Origin: an uncultured Lachnospiraceae bacterium
GTDB taxonomy: Bacteria > Bacillota > Clostridia > Lachnospirales > Lachnospiraceae
Reading direction: 5' to 3'
Length of the DNA: 64,000 bases
Assembly (NCBI GenBank): GCA_949840915.1
Contig: CATKXY010000008.1
Location: 1-64,000 of the forward strand
In this document: positions 46,123 through 55,722 of the stretch, piece after piece
Numbering within the stretch: the stretch's first letter is position 1
How the letters are laid out: every line of letters begins with the position of its first letter
The notes under the pieces: generated by a model
What the model was told of the DNA's origin: nothing
Databases searched by the model: none
What the model saw: the letters and a program-made list of their open reading frames with translations, nothing else
Program-made: the position numbers and the translations under genes

Positions 46123-49100
46123 ATGCCAAAGAGAATGAAAAATTTTTTTGAGAGATATAGAGAAGACGAGGAAAATTGGGAGGATTTTGAGGATACTGCC
46201 GAAAATTGGGATGAGGAGACGGAAGAGTTTGAGGTAGAGCCGGAGGAGTACTACGCGGAATCGGAGGAGTATTACGAAGAATCCGAGGACGCGGAGTATT
46301 ACGAGGAGTCCGAAGAATATGCCGGGCCACAGGAGTACTATGCGGAACCGGAGGAATATTACGAAGAATCCGAGGACGCGGAGTATTATGAGGAGTCCGA
46401 AGAGTATGCCGGGCCACAGGAGTACTACGCGGAATCGGAGGAATATTACGAAGAATCCGAGGACGCGGAGTATTATGAGGAGTCCGAAGAATACGCCGGG
46501 CCACAGGAGTACTACGCGGAACCGGACGAATATTACGCAGAGGACGTAGAAGCGCTGTATTATGAGGACGACGGATTTTCCCAGGCGGACGACGGCGAAT
46601 ACGGGGATGAGGACGAAACCCAGCCGTTTGCATGGTTTTTCCGCATGACAGCCATGGACAGGGTAATGATCGGAGCCGGTGTGTGCGCCGTGGTTCTGGC
46701 GCTTGTCACGGGTGTTGTATTCCTGCGCTCCCGGACGGCGGCGAGTCAGACGTCTGCATTTGGAACGGTGGGTACGCAGCTTGAGGACATTGAGGTCATC
46801 GGCGACAGAGGGCTTCTGGCGGTGGCGGACGCAGCCATCGGAAAACAGGAGGCGGCGAAGCTGTTAGAGCAGGAGAAGGAGCAGAATGACCAGCAGTATG
46901 AGGAGACTGATTACAATAAAGCCGTGACGGTTGCGCTCAAGACCGTGTCTGTCCAGAAGGATCTGAAGATCAAGTTTGTAAACAAGAGCAGTGAAAAGCT
47001 GATTCCCAATGTGCCCTTTACAGTGACGGTGACCGCCCCGGGCGGCAAGTCGGAGACCTGGTCCGACGACGATATGGACGGAATCATCTACAAGAAAGGG
47101 ATTACGCCGGGCAGTTACAAAATATCCGTGAATGCCCTGAGCGGCGACAAATATACCAAATATACGCTTCCGGGCGATGCGCGGACGGCAGAGGTCAAGA
47201 AGGATATTGCATACCAGAAGATCGATGTGTCTGATGAGGTCAAGACGGAATCTCAGGTAAATGTGGCCACAGAGGAGCAGAAGAAGCAGGAACCGGAGGT
47301 GGAGTCTTCCCTGACCGATACGGTGGAATGGGTGGAGAGCACCGCGGTGACCAGCACTTATATAGAGGTGAGCAAAAATAATATCACGGATCCTGGGCTT
47401 CAGGTAAAGCTGGGGAGTTTTCTGCGCATGGCCAAGGAAGTGACGCTCAATGAGACTTCGGCAAAGCTGAAGGTGGGGGGGAGAGAATTGAAATTGAAGG
47501 CCTCTCACTCGCTGGAGGAGGTTCTGTATGTGAGCTGGAACAGCAGCGACAGCAATGTGGCGGAGGTGGATGTGGACGGCGTGGTGACTGCGGTTTCACC
47601 GGGCACGGCCACCATCACCTGCATTGTCGGCGCAGTGGTGGAGAAGGACGGGGAGACAGAGGAAGTCGAGTATGAGGCCCAGTGTAAGGTAACCGTGACG
47701 GACGAGGAACCGTTTGCCGGGACTGTGTCGGTGGATGCACCCTTCGTGGAGCTGACGGTGAAGGAAAAGGAGACGGTGCAGGCTACGCCGGACGGTTTCG
47801 AGGAGGGAAAGAAGCTCTCCTACAGCGCAAAAAGCGACGATACCAAGGTGGCTACGGTAAAGATCGATAAGAAGGGTAAGCTGACGATCACGGCTGTGGG
47901 CGCCGGAGAAGCGACTGTGACAGTGGTGGTAAATTATGCGGACAAGCCGGTGGAGGATCCCCCTGCAGCGGATATTTCAGTCACAGTGGAGGACACGGGG
48001 AGCATCCGTCTCGATCCTGCTGCAGCGTCTGTGGATGTGGGGTCTTCTGTGACCCTGGAGGTATTGTTCCACAATATCAGTGATACGGAAATAAAAGCAA
48101 AGTCTTCCGACAAGGATATCGCCACCGCGGAGGTGGATGACGAATCCGTCATTGTCAAAGGTGTGAAGGCGGGAACCGCTACCATCACCGTGACGGCTTA
48201 CGACGACAACGGGGAGAAGGTCACCGCAACCTGTGCGGTCACAGTGAAAAAGCATTCCGACAACGAGGCTTCCACGCCGTTGAAGGACAATAACGGCAAT
48301 CAGCTCTATGTGCTTGAGAATGACAAATACAGGCAGGCTGTATGCGCGGACTATTACAAAGACGGTGTGAAATTCTTCAAGCGGGGCGAGACAAAATATA
48401 CCGGATGGCAGACCATTGACGGCAAAGTTTATTTCTTTGACGCGTCGGGCAAAAAGGTGACGGGCGAACAGGTCATTCAGGGCGCGAAATATACCTTCGA
48501 CAGCGACGGTGTGCTGGTGACAGGATCCGGGACGATGGGGATTGACGTGTCCAAGCACAACGGGACCATCGACTGGAACGCCGTGAAGAATTCCGGTGTG
48601 TCCTATGTGATCATTCGGTGCGGTTACCGCGGATATACTCAGGGATCGCTGATTATAGACCCGAAATTTGAGCAGAATATTAAGGGAGCCACGGCGGCAG
48701 GCCTGAAGGTCGGGGTCTATTTCTTCAGTCAGGCGGTTGACGAGGTGGAAGCGGTGGAAGAGGCGTCCTTTGTTCTGGATGCCGTCAAGGGATATCGTAT
48801 TTCATATCCGATCTTTTTGGATGTGGAGTACAGCGGGGCAGCCGGCCATAAGGGCCGGGCGGACAATCTGAGCCGGGCCGAGAGAACCGCAGTCTGCAAG
48901 GCGTTCTGTGCCACGATCAGCTCGGGAGGTTATACGGCGGGCATTTATGCCAATAAGACCTGGCTGGAATCCATGCTGGATCCCGGGCAGCTGAGCGCCC
49001 ATAAGATTTGGCTGGCTCAGTATGCGGCAGCGCCCACTTACGGCGGCAGATATGACCTGTGGCAGTACAAGTCCACCGGAAAGGTCAGCGGTATCAGCGG

Positions 49101-49137
49101 CAATGTGGATATGAATCTCAGTTATATGGGATATTAA
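46123..49137 (+). CDS. Membrane-anchored GH25 muramidase with acidic tyrosine-rich repeat tail, Ig-like and wall-binding domains
   Basis: The product is about 1004 residues from ATG 46123 (ATG 46135 also possible). The first 170 residues are very acidic and Tyr-rich with three 29-residue repeats, then a transmembrane helix near residue 190 (MIGAGVCAVVLALVTGVVF), so the acidic part should be cytoplasmic. Outside are a domain shared with the second muramidase (VSVQKDLKIKFVN, DMDGIIYKKGI), two or three BIG2-like Ig domains (SNVAEVDVDGVVTAVSPGTA), a choline-binding-like stretch (WQTIDGKVYFFDASGKKV) and the GH25 domain. The latter has MGIDVSKHNGTIDW, FLDVEYS (DxE) and GNVDMN. GH25 enzymes hydrolyse the glycan of peptidoglycan. 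Confidence 0.85.
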   Translation: MPKRMKNFFERYREDEENWEDFEDTAENWDEETEEFEVEPEEYYAESEEYYEESEDAEYYEESEEYAGPQEYYAEPEEYYEESEDAEYYEESEEYAGPQEYYAESEEYYEESEDAEYYEESEEYAGPQEYYAEPDEYYAEDVEALYYEDDGFSQADDGEYGDEDETQPFAWFFRMTAMDRVMIGAGVCAVVLALVTGVVFLRSRTAASQTSAFGTVGTQLEDIEVIGDRGLLAVADAAIGKQEAAKLLEQEKEQNDQQYEETDYNKAVTVALKTVSVQKDLKIKFVNKSSEKLIPNVPFTVTVTAPGGKSETWSDDDMDGIIYKKGITPGSYKISVNALSGDKYTKYTLPGDARTAEVKKDIAYQKIDVSDEVKTESQVNVATEEQKKQEPEVESSLTDTVEWVESTAVTSTYIEVSKNNITDPGLQVKLGSFLRMAKEVTLNETSAKLKVGGRELKLKASHSLEEVLYVSWNSSDSNVAEVDVDGVVTAVSPGTATITCIVGAVVEKDGETEEVEYEAQCKVTVTDEEPFAGTVSVDAPFVELTVKEKETVQATPDGFEEGKKLSYSAKSDDTKVATVKIDKKGKLTITAVGAGEATVTVVVNYADKPVEDPPAADISVTVEDTGSIRLDPAAASVDVGSSVTLEVLFHNISDTEIKAKSSDKDIATAEVDDESVIVKGVKAGTATITVTAYDDNGEKVTATCAVTVKKHSDNEASTPLKDNNGNQLYVLENDKYRQAVCADYYKDGVKFFKRGETKYTGWQTIDGKVYFFDASGKKVTGEQVIQGAKYTFDSDGVLVTGSGTMGIDVSKHNGTIDWNAVKNSGVSYVIIRCGYRGYTQGSLIIDPKFEQNIKGATAAGLKVGVYFFSQAVDEVEAVEEASFVLDAVKGYRISYPIFLDVEYSGAAGHKGRADNLSRAERTAVCKAFCATISSGGYTAGIYANKTWLESMLDPGQLSAHKIWLAQYAAAPTYGGRYDLWQYKSTGKVSGISGNVDMNLSYMGY
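46264..46524 (+). repeat. Three tandem 87-bp coding repeats
   Basis: Units at 46264-46350, 46351-46437 and 46438-46524 differ at only a few bases. Each encodes 29 residues (EEYYEESEDAEYYEESEEYA, then GPQEYYAEP or ES). A partial unit precedes them. Because identity is at DNA level, copy number probably changes by recombination or slippage. Confidence 0.92.
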
Positions 49138-49203
49138 GCCCGGATGTAAACATCAAAAAGGATTGATTTGGGCACGCGTGAGAGCGTGCAGAAAGGAAAG
49201 AGG

Positions 49204-50289
49204 ATGAGGACGTATCTTGTGACCGGAGGAGCAGGATTTATCGGCTCTAATTATATTCATTATATGTTTGGAAAATACGGAGATACCATACGGATCATCA
49301 ATGTGGATGCCCTGACTTATGCGGGTAATCTGGAGAACCTGAAGGCTGTGGAGAATCTTGACAATTACACCTTTGTGCGGGCGGATATCTGCGATAAGGA
49401 GGCTATTGCCAGGATCTTTGCCGAGAACGACATCGACAGGGTGGTGCATTTTGCTGCGGAGAGCCATGTGGACAGAAGCATCCGTAATCCCGAGGTGTTC
49501 GTGCAGACCAATGTGCTGGGCACTGCCGTGATGCTCAACTGCGCCAAGGATGCGTGGGAGCTGCCGGACGGCAGCTTTAAGGCGGGTAAGAAGTTCCTGC
49601 ATGTGTCTACGGACGAGGTGTACGGGAGTCTGCCCGAGGACGAGGATGCGTTTTTCTATGAGACTACGCCTTATGATCCCCACAGTCCCTATTCCGCCAG
49701 CAAGGCCAGCTCGGATATGCTGGTGAAGGCATATATGGACACCTATAAATTCCCGGCAAACATCACCAACTGCTCCAACAATTACGGCCCTTATCAGTTT
49801 CCCGAGAAATTCATCCCGCTGATGATCAACAATGCGCTGCAGGGTAGAAAGCTTCCGGTTTATGGCGATGGCAAAAATGTCCGCGACTGGCTGTATGTGG
49901 AGGATCATGCAAAGGCCATCGATATGGTGCAGGAGCAGGGCAGACTTTTTGAGGTCTACAATATCGGAGGACATAATGAGAAGCAGAATATAGAGATCCT
50001 TCACATTATTCTGGAAACGCTGCAGGAGATGCTGCCGGAGGGCGACCCGAGGAAGGCTTTGGTGAGCGAGGAGCTGATCACCTATGTGGAGGACCGCAAG
50101 GGACATGACCGCAGATATGCCATTGCGCCGGACAAGATCAGATCCGAGATCGGATGGGAGCCTGAGACGATGTTCAAGGATGGCATCCGAAAGACCATCG
50201 CCTGGTTCTTCGAGCATGAGGAATGGATGAAGAATGTCACCAGCGGGGACTATCAGAAGTATTATGACGATATGTACGGCAACGGCTGA
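49204..50289 (+). CDS. rmlB: dTDP-glucose 4,6-dehydratase
   Basis: The product is 361 residues from ATG 49204, with AAAGGAAAGAGG upstream. It is an extended SDR with YLVTGGAGFIGSNYIHYM (NAD binding), VHFAAESHVDRSI, the DEVYG block, YSASKASSDMLV (catalytic Tyr and Lys) and a TNCSNNYGPYQFPEK block. It converts dTDP-glucose to dTDP-4-keto-6-deoxyglucose, feeding the WecE-like transaminase and RmlC. Confidence 0.96.
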   Translation: MRTYLVTGGAGFIGSNYIHYMFGKYGDTIRIINVDALTYAGNLENLKAVENLDNYTFVRADICDKEAIARIFAENDIDRVVHFAAESHVDRSIRNPEVFVQTNVLGTAVMLNCAKDAWELPDGSFKAGKKFLHVSTDEVYGSLPEDEDAFFYETTPYDPHSPYSASKASSDMLVKAYMDTYKFPANITNCSNNYGPYQFPEKFIPLMINNALQGRKLPVYGDGKNVRDWLYVEDHAKAIDMVQEQGRLFEVYNIGGHNEKQNIEILHIILETLQEMLPEGDPRKALVSEELITYVEDRKGHDRRYAIAPDKIRSEIGWEPETMFKDGIRKTIAWFFEHEEWMKNVTSGDYQKYYDDMYGNG

Positions 50290-50336
50290 GGATGGCCGGA
50301 GTGTGCATATAAATGCAGATGAGTGCAGAGAAAACG

Positions 50337-50366
50337 GACTTTTTCGGGCATGGTTTCGGAAAAGTC
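50337..50366 (+). other. Hairpin in the rmlB-rmlA gap
   Basis: GACTTTTTCG at 50337-50346 pairs with CGGAAAAGTC at 50357-50366 with one G-U pair. It may attenuate transcription or process the messenger; the following bases are only mildly T-rich. The 121-base gap shows no clear promoter. Confidence 0.35.
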
Positions 50367-50410
50367 TATCTTTGCTTTTATGAAATCGAATGACAAACGG
50401 GAGGAAAACA

Positions 50411-51280
50411 ATGAAAGGTATTATTTTGGCGGGCGGTTCGGGTACCAGACTGTATCCTTTGACCAAGGCGATCTCAAAGCAGATCATGCCTGTATATGAC
50501 AAGCCCATGATTTATTATCCGCTCTCGACTCTGATGCTGGCAGGTATCAGGGAGGTGCTGATCATTTCAACGCCAAGGGATCTGCCTGTATTTGAGGAGC
50601 TTTTAGGAGACGGAAAGCAGCTGGGAATGACATTTTCCTACGCTGTGCAGGAGAGTCCCAGAGGACTTGCGGATGCTTTCATCATTGGCGAGGAATTTAT
50701 CGGTACGGACAGGGTGGCGCTGGTACTGGGCGATAATATCTTTTACGGACAGAGCTTTTCACGGGTGCTCCGGGAAGTGGCGTCCAGGGAGAAGGGGGCC
50801 ACGATCTTTGGCTATTATGTGAGAGATCCCAGAGAGTACGGCGTTGTGGAATTTGACGAGGAGGGGAGGGCGCTCTCCATTGAGGAAAAGCCGGAGAAAC
50901 CGAAGTCTAATTATGCGGTGCCCGGATTGTATTTTTATGACAATGATGTGGTGGAGATTGCGAAGCAGGTGAAGCCTTCCGCCAGAGGGGAGATCGAGAT
51001 CACCAGCATCAATAATGAGTATCTCAGACGGGGGACGCTGATGGTACAGCAGCTTGGACGCGGTTTCGCCTGGCTGGACACGGGCAATCACGATGCGCTT
51101 CTGGACGCGGCGGACTTTGTGGCGGCATTTCAGAAGAGGCAGGGACTTTACATCTCCTGTATTGAGGAGATTGCATTCAAGAGGGGATTTATCGACAGAG
51201 AACAACTGCTGGCGCTGGCGGAGCCCCTGATGAAGACCAATTACGGCAAGTATCTGACAGAGGTGGCAAATGGACTCTAA
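50411..51280 (+). CDS. rmlA: Glucose-1-phosphate thymidylyltransferase
   Basis: The product is 289 residues from ATG 50411, with GGGAGG upstream. It begins [18 protein letters not shown], followed by [20 protein letters not shown], and has [19 protein letters not shown] and the [16 protein letters not shown] block. It makes dTDP-glucose from glucose 1-phosphate. The start of the next gene lies inside its last 11 bases. Confidence 0.96.
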   Translation: MKGIILAGGSGTRLYPLTKAISKQIMPVYDKPMIYYPLSTLMLAGIREVLIISTPRDLPVFEELLGDGKQLGMTFSYAVQESPRGLADAFIIGEEFIGTDRVALVLGDNIFYGQSFSRVLREVASREKGATIFGYYVRDPREYGVVEFDEEGRALSIEEKPEKPKSNYAVPGLYFYDNDVVEIAKQVKPSARGEIEITSINNEYLRRGTLMVQQLGRGFAWLDTGNHDALLDAADFVAAFQKRQGLYISCIEEIAFKRGFIDREQLLALAEPLMKTNYGKYLTEVANGL

Positions 51281-52571
51281 ATTGCAGAAAATCGCCATTC
51301 TCTCCAGTCTGGCGGCAATTTTGGTGGTGACGCTGGCGGTGCTGTTTACCAATCTGGATACCGCTCCGCCCAGAGTGCCGGCGGAAAAGGAGACCGAGAC
51401 GGAGACGGAGGAGAACGGGCAGCAGGTAAATATCGGACAGATCGGCGATGACCTGAAGGCCTTTGAATATGACGACAGCTTTTTTGACCCCGAGCTCAAT
51501 TCGGTTCTTGAGGCAGCCAAGGATATGAGCAACAGACTGTCTCTGGTGGTGACCTCCGTGGAAAAGGATCTGCGCATTCAGGTGGTGGACAATGAGGGAG
51601 TTCCCGTAAGCGGCAGCAGTTTCTTTGTGGAGCTGGCCAGGCTTGCCGAGAACGAAGGAGAACTCGGGGGGCAGGCGCCCTCCGGTCAGGACGGCTCCTA
51701 TAAGGATCTGGATAAGGACGGCGTCATCTATATCGGGGATCTCGAGGCGGGAGAGTATTCCGTGAAGCTGGCTCCCATCAGCGGCTACAAGGTACCTGTC
51801 AGCCGGACGCGGGTGCGGGTGAAGGACAAGGTGGAGTATCTGGCCATCGAGGACATCTCGCTTTTGATTAAGACAGAGGATGAAGTAGATGCGGCTGCAG
51901 AGGACAGCGGTGTGCGGGATGCGCTGGCGGATGCGGATAAGACCGAGATGACAGATCTCAAAGCCTTCTCCGGCAAGACCAAGGCGGGTATCGACGTGTC
52001 CAAGTGGAACGGAGATATCGATTGGGACAAGGTCAAGAATGCCGGTGTGGAATTTGCCATTGTGCGTGCGGGATACCGGGGTTCCGTCACGGGAAGTCTT
52101 GTGCAGGATATTTACTTTGAAGACAATATGAAGGGGGCGGCAGTCTCCGGCATACCCGTGGGAGTCTACTTCTTTACCCAGGCCACCAATGAGGTGGAGG
52201 CGGTGGAGGAGGCCTCGGCTGTGTTGAGCTGGGTGCGGGAGTATGACATTACCTATCCTATTTTCATCGATACGGAGGGAGCGGGCGGAAACGGACGTGC
52301 GGACGGTCTGGGTATTGATATGCGCACGCTGGTGTGCGAGGCGTTCTGCCGCACCATCGAGAACGCGGGTTACCAGGCGGGTGTATATGCCAGCCGCAAC
52401 TGGTATAACAATAATCTGCACACCCAGAGACTGGAGGACTATTATATCTGGCTTGCGGAGTACCGCAGCGCACCTTTGTATCAGGGGTATTACCGGATGT
52501 GGCAGTACAGCTCCAAGGGCCGCATCGACGGTATCGACGGCAATGTAGATATGAACATTATGTATGAATAG
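51270..52571 (+). CDS. Membrane-anchored GH25 muramidase
   Basis: The product is 433 residues, and its ATG overlaps rmlA by 11 bases, so it should be coupled to sugar-nucleotide synthesis. One N-terminal transmembrane helix ([19 protein letters not shown]), then an extracytoplasmic domain ([40 protein letters not shown]) like the one in the larger muramidase, and a GH25 domain: [33 protein letters not shown] (DxE), GNVDMN. It probably cleaves peptidoglycan near the site where the glycan is exported. Confidence 0.88.
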   Translation: MDSKLQKIAILSSLAAILVVTLAVLFTNLDTAPPRVPAEKETETETEENGQQVNIGQIGDDLKAFEYDDSFFDPELNSVLEAAKDMSNRLSLVVTSVEKDLRIQVVDNEGVPVSGSSFFVELARLAENEGELGGQAPSGQDGSYKDLDKDGVIYIGDLEAGEYSVKLAPISGYKVPVSRTRVRVKDKVEYLAIEDISLLIKTEDEVDAAAEDSGVRDALADADKTEMTDLKAFSGKTKAGIDVSKWNGDIDWDKVKNAGVEFAIVRAGYRGSVTGSLVQDIYFEDNMKGAAVSGIPVGVYFFTQATNEVEAVEEASAVLSWVREYDITYPIFIDTEGAGGNGRADGLGIDMRTLVCEAFCRTIENAGYQAGVYASRNWYNNNLHTQRLEDYYIWLAEYRSAPLYQGYYRMWQYSSKGRIDGIDGNVDMNIMYE

Positions 52572-52584
52572 AGAGGAGTGTACC

Positions 52585-53145
52585 ATGGGACAGATTACAG
52601 TGGAAACATGCGAAATTGAGGGCTTGAAGATCATTACGCCCAAGGTGTTCGGAGATGCGAGAGGGTATTTCATGGAGACCTATCACTATGAGGACTATAA
52701 GGCGGCGGGGATTCCCGAGGTCTTTGTGCAGGACAATCAGTCCGCCTCCAAGAGAGGTGTACTCAGAGGTCTGCATTTTCAGAAGGAATTTCCGCAGGAC
52801 AAGCTGGTGCGGGTCATCAGAGGCGAGGTATTTGATGTGGCGGTGGATCTGCGGGAGGATTCCAAGACCTTTGGAAAGTGGTATGGCATCGTGTTGTCCG
52901 AGGAGAACAAAAAGCAGTTCTTTATTCCCAAACAGTTTGCCCACGGTTATCTGGTATTGTCCGAGTATGCGGAGTTCTGCTATAAATGCTCTGACTTTTA
53001 TCATCCCGGGGACGACGGCGGTATTCGCTATAATGACCCCGAGATCGGTATTGACTGGCCCATCACGGAGGATATGGAGCTTTTGATGGTTGAGCGGGAT
53101 ATAAACTGGGGCGGTTTGAAGGAGTATCGGGAGAATAAAGCGTGA
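52585..53145 (+). CDS. rmlC: dTDP-4-dehydrorhamnose 3,5-epimerase
   Basis: The product is 186 residues from ATG 52585, with GAGGAG upstream. The cupin features are present: GLKIITPKVFGDARGYF, VFVQDNQSASKRGVLRGLHF (catalytic His), VIRGEVFDVAVDLR and FIPKQFAHGYLVLSE. It converts dTDP-4-keto-6-deoxyglucose towards dTDP-L-rhamnose. RmlD, the last step, is not in the window. Confidence 0.95.
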   Translation: MGQITVETCEIEGLKIITPKVFGDARGYFMETYHYEDYKAAGIPEVFVQDNQSASKRGVLRGLHFQKEFPQDKLVRVIRGEVFDVAVDLREDSKTFGKWYGIVLSEENKKQFFIPKQFAHGYLVLSEYAEFCYKCSDFYHPGDDGGIRYNDPEIGIDWPITEDMELLMVERDINWGGLKEYRENKA

Positions 53146-53152
53146 AAAGGAT

Positions 53153-54148
53153 ATGGTCATTGGCATGAGGATCAATAAAAAAGGCGGCATTACCTTATTT
53201 ATAGCGGCGGCGTTTCTTCTGGCGGCAGTCATCCTGCTACATAGCAACCCGGATGCCGACCCGGGGCAGGAGCTGCTCAAAAAGGGGATATCCGTTATAG
53301 CGATACTGGCTTCCTGCCTTGTTTTTGTCAGGTGGTATGACAAGTTTACCGTGCTTCCGGTGGAGCTTTGGCAGAACAGGCATCTCATCTGGAAGCTTGC
53401 AAAGAATGATTTTAAGAAGCGCTATGCGGGTTCTTATCTGGGGGGCTTCTGGGCTATGGCTCAGCCGGTGGTCACAGTGGGTATGTACTATGTGGTATTC
53501 GATGTCATCATGGGCGGCAATGCCAGCAGAACGGCTGCGGACGTGCCTTTCGTCCTGTTTTTGACGGCGGGACTGGTACCCTGGTTTTTCTTCAGCGAAG
53601 CCTTGAATAATGGAACCAACGCTCTCCGGGAATACAATTATCTGGTGAAAAAGGTGGTTTTTAAAATAAGTGTGCTGCCCATCATCAAGGTGATTGCGGC
53701 GACCTTCATCCATGCCTTTTTTATTCTGGTTTTACTGGCAGTAGCCGCTGTCTATGGGCATTATCCGAGTGTCTACACCCTTCAGCTGTTTTATTACAGC
53801 GCCTGTCTGTTCGTCTTTGTGCTGGCTCTTAGTTATACCACCTGCGCAGTGGTGGTGTTCTTCAAGGACTTATCCCAGATCATCGGGATTGCCCTGCAGA
53901 TCGGTATGTGGGCCACTCCTATTCTGTGGGATATCAATACTTTGGGGAGCAATAAGTGGATCGGTGTTTTGAAGCTGAATCCGTTGGTCTATATCGTGAA
54001 CGGATACCGCAGTGCGGTCTATGGGAGACAATGGTTTTTTGAGGACTTTTTCTCCACGATGTATTTCTGGATCGTGACGGTGGTGCTGTTTGGCATGGGG
54101 GCGTTGATCTTCAAGCGATTGAAGGTACATTTTGCGGATGTATTATAA
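53153..54148 (+). CDS. ABC-2 polysaccharide export permease (Wzm-like)
   Basis: The product is 331 residues from ATG 53153 (ATG 53165 in frame is also possible; neither ribosome site is good). The core from about residue 75 matches Wzm/RfbA-type permeases: LIWKLAKNDFKKRYAGSYLG at the cytoplasmic entry, six transmembrane helices, LVPWFFFSEAL, ATPILWDI and LNPLVYIVNGYRSAVYG. Upstream of the core are about 70 extra residues with two more helices (GGITLFIAAAFLLAAVILL, ISVIAILASCLVFV). It pairs with the ATPase at 55723 to export a lipid-linked polysaccharide. Confidence 0.88.
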   Translation: MVIGMRINKKGGITLFIAAAFLLAAVILLHSNPDADPGQELLKKGISVIAILASCLVFVRWYDKFTVLPVELWQNRHLIWKLAKNDFKKRYAGSYLGGFWAMAQPVVTVGMYYVVFDVIMGGNASRTAADVPFVLFLTAGLVPWFFFSEALNNGTNALREYNYLVKKVVFKISVLPIIKVIAATFIHAFFILVLLAVAAVYGHYPSVYTLQLFYYSACLFVFVLALSYTTCAVVVFFKDLSQIIGIALQIGMWATPILWDINTLGSNKWIGVLKLNPLVYIVNGYRSAVYGRQWFFEDFFSTMYFWIVTVVLFGMGALIFKRLKVHFADVL

Positions 54149-54169
54149 GTTAAAAATCAGAGGTATGAT

Positions 54170-55660
54170 ATGAAGGACTGGATCAGAAAGATTGCCGGGT
54201 GGCGACCGGGGCCGGGGCTGTATGCGGCGGGGGCAGCGGCAGCGCTGCTGTTGCTGTTGTATCCGCTTATCCGGCTGGCGGTTTATTCGGTGCCCTGGTA
54301 CGATGATTATAATTATGGCAGATATGCTAGGACAGCTATGGAGGCGGCCGGTCCCTCGCTGGGAAGCGCGCTGAAAGGTGCGGCAGAGTGTATCAGGATT
54401 TCCTGGTATGCCTGGCAGGGGACTTACAGTTCTATTTGGTTCATGGTTCTGATGCCGGGAATCTGGGGTGAGCAGTATTATCGCTTCGGGCCGATCTTTT
54501 TGATCCTGTTGCTGACCTTTGCCGTATTTGTGCTGGTGTATACGGTTCTGCGGGATGTGCTGAAGGCGGACCGGGTACACGCGGCCGGGCTTTCGGCAGT
54601 CAGCGCGGCGATGGCGGTAGTGCTGCTCCACACGGCCCAGGCCGGGCTTTACTGGTACAATGGCGGAGTACATTATGTGGGGATGCATGCGTTTGCCATG
54701 CTGCTCGCGGCATCTGCCGTGAGCATGATCTGCGCGGAGCAGGGCTGGAAGCGGGGCATGGGAGCCTTTTTGGGCACGGTGCTGTCTCTGGTGGTGGCCG
54801 GAGGAAACTATGTCACCTGTCTGCAGGGGTTGCTGCTGCTTCTCAGCATTGGGGGAGTGGGATGTCTGCTCCGCAGGCGCCAGACTCTTTATATGCTGCC
54901 CATGCTGGCAGTCTATGCAGGCGGTTTTGTCCTGAATGTGACTGCACCGGGCAATGACAAGCGTGCGGCCAGTTATGAGGGCTGGGGCATGTCTCCGGCA
55001 AAGGCAGTGTTTTATTCTTTTGTGGAGGGCGGGAAGCATCTCTGGGAGTTCACGGGATGGATGACATTAGTGCTGCTTCTCTTGATGCTGCCCATGATTT
55101 GGTATATCGTAAAGCGCACCCGTTTTTCCTTCCGTTATCCGGTGCTGGTGAGCCTGTGGTCGGTGTGTCTGTATGCCACGGGCTTTACGCCCAGTCTGTA
55201 TTCCATGGGGCATGGCGGGCTGGACAGAACCTTGAATGCGGTGAAACTGACATGGCAGCTTCTTCTGGTTTTGAATCTGGTCTATTGGTGCGGCTGGCTT
55301 GGTAGGCGGAAACGGAACGATGCGAGAATGTGCCGCTGGTGGTTTTATCCGCTTGTTGCGGCAGGGGTGCTGCTGTCATTTTGGGCGGAGCCGAACAAAG
55401 CGGGTTCGTTTTCTTCTTATGGGGCATATTATTATATTTCCACAGGGGAAGCCAATAATTTTTATCAGGAGTATCTGGCCCGGGTGGAGATTTTAAAGAG
55501 TGATGAGCCTGTGGCGGTGCTAGTTCCCTATCACTGGAAGCCGTGGCTGATCTGCATGGGAGATCTGTCTGACGACCCTGAGAATGAGTCCAATCGCGCC
55601 GTGGAGGCATGGTACGGAAAGGACGCTGTTATCTGCGCGGAGCCGGTACGGCCGCAGTGA
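54170..55660 (+). CDS. DUF6056-like polytopic membrane protein
   Basis: The product is 496 residues from ATG 54170. There are about ten transmembrane helices. The first outside loop has PWYDDYNYGRYAR, a later segment FVLNVTAPGNDKRA, and the C-terminal part is soluble (ISTGEANNFYQEYLARVEIL). DDYNYG and NxxAPGN are the blocks I associate with DUF6056, a GT-C-like family. The gene sits between the Wzm- and Wzt-like genes. Confidence 0.65.
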   Translation: MKDWIRKIAGWRPGPGLYAAGAAAALLLLLYPLIRLAVYSVPWYDDYNYGRYARTAMEAAGPSLGSALKGAAECIRISWYAWQGTYSSIWFMVLMPGIWGEQYYRFGPIFLILLLTFAVFVLVYTVLRDVLKADRVHAAGLSAVSAAMAVVLLHTAQAGLYWYNGGVHYVGMHAFAMLLAASAVSMICAEQGWKRGMGAFLGTVLSLVVAGGNYVTCLQGLLLLLSIGGVGCLLRRRQTLYMLPMLAVYAGGFVLNVTAPGNDKRAASYEGWGMSPAKAVFYSFVEGGKHLWEFTGWMTLVLLLLMLPMIWYIVKRTRFSFRYPVLVSLWSVCLYATGFTPSLYSMGHGGLDRTLNAVKLTWQLLLVLNLVYWCGWLGRRKRNDARMCRWWFYPLVAAGVLLSFWAEPNKAGSFSSYGAYYYISTGEANNFYQEYLARVEILKSDEPVAVLVPYHWKPWLICMGDLSDDPENESNRAVEAWYGKDAVICAEPVRPQ

Positions 55661-55722
55661 CAGGATCAGGCTGCGGGTCAGGCTAAATGACGGGGAAGAG
55701 TATGAGAGACGGAGAAGAGAAT

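Noticed and set aside
46264..46524. Could the tandem repeats be a CRISPR array?
   Set aside because: Units are contiguous without variable spacers, have an exact 87-bp coding period, and stay in frame in the muramidase.
49153..50508. Long minus-strand open frame of 451 codons opposite rmlB
   Set aside because: It is the shadow of a strongly coded gene: rmlB motifs are perfect on the + strand and the antisense translation has no recognisable domain.
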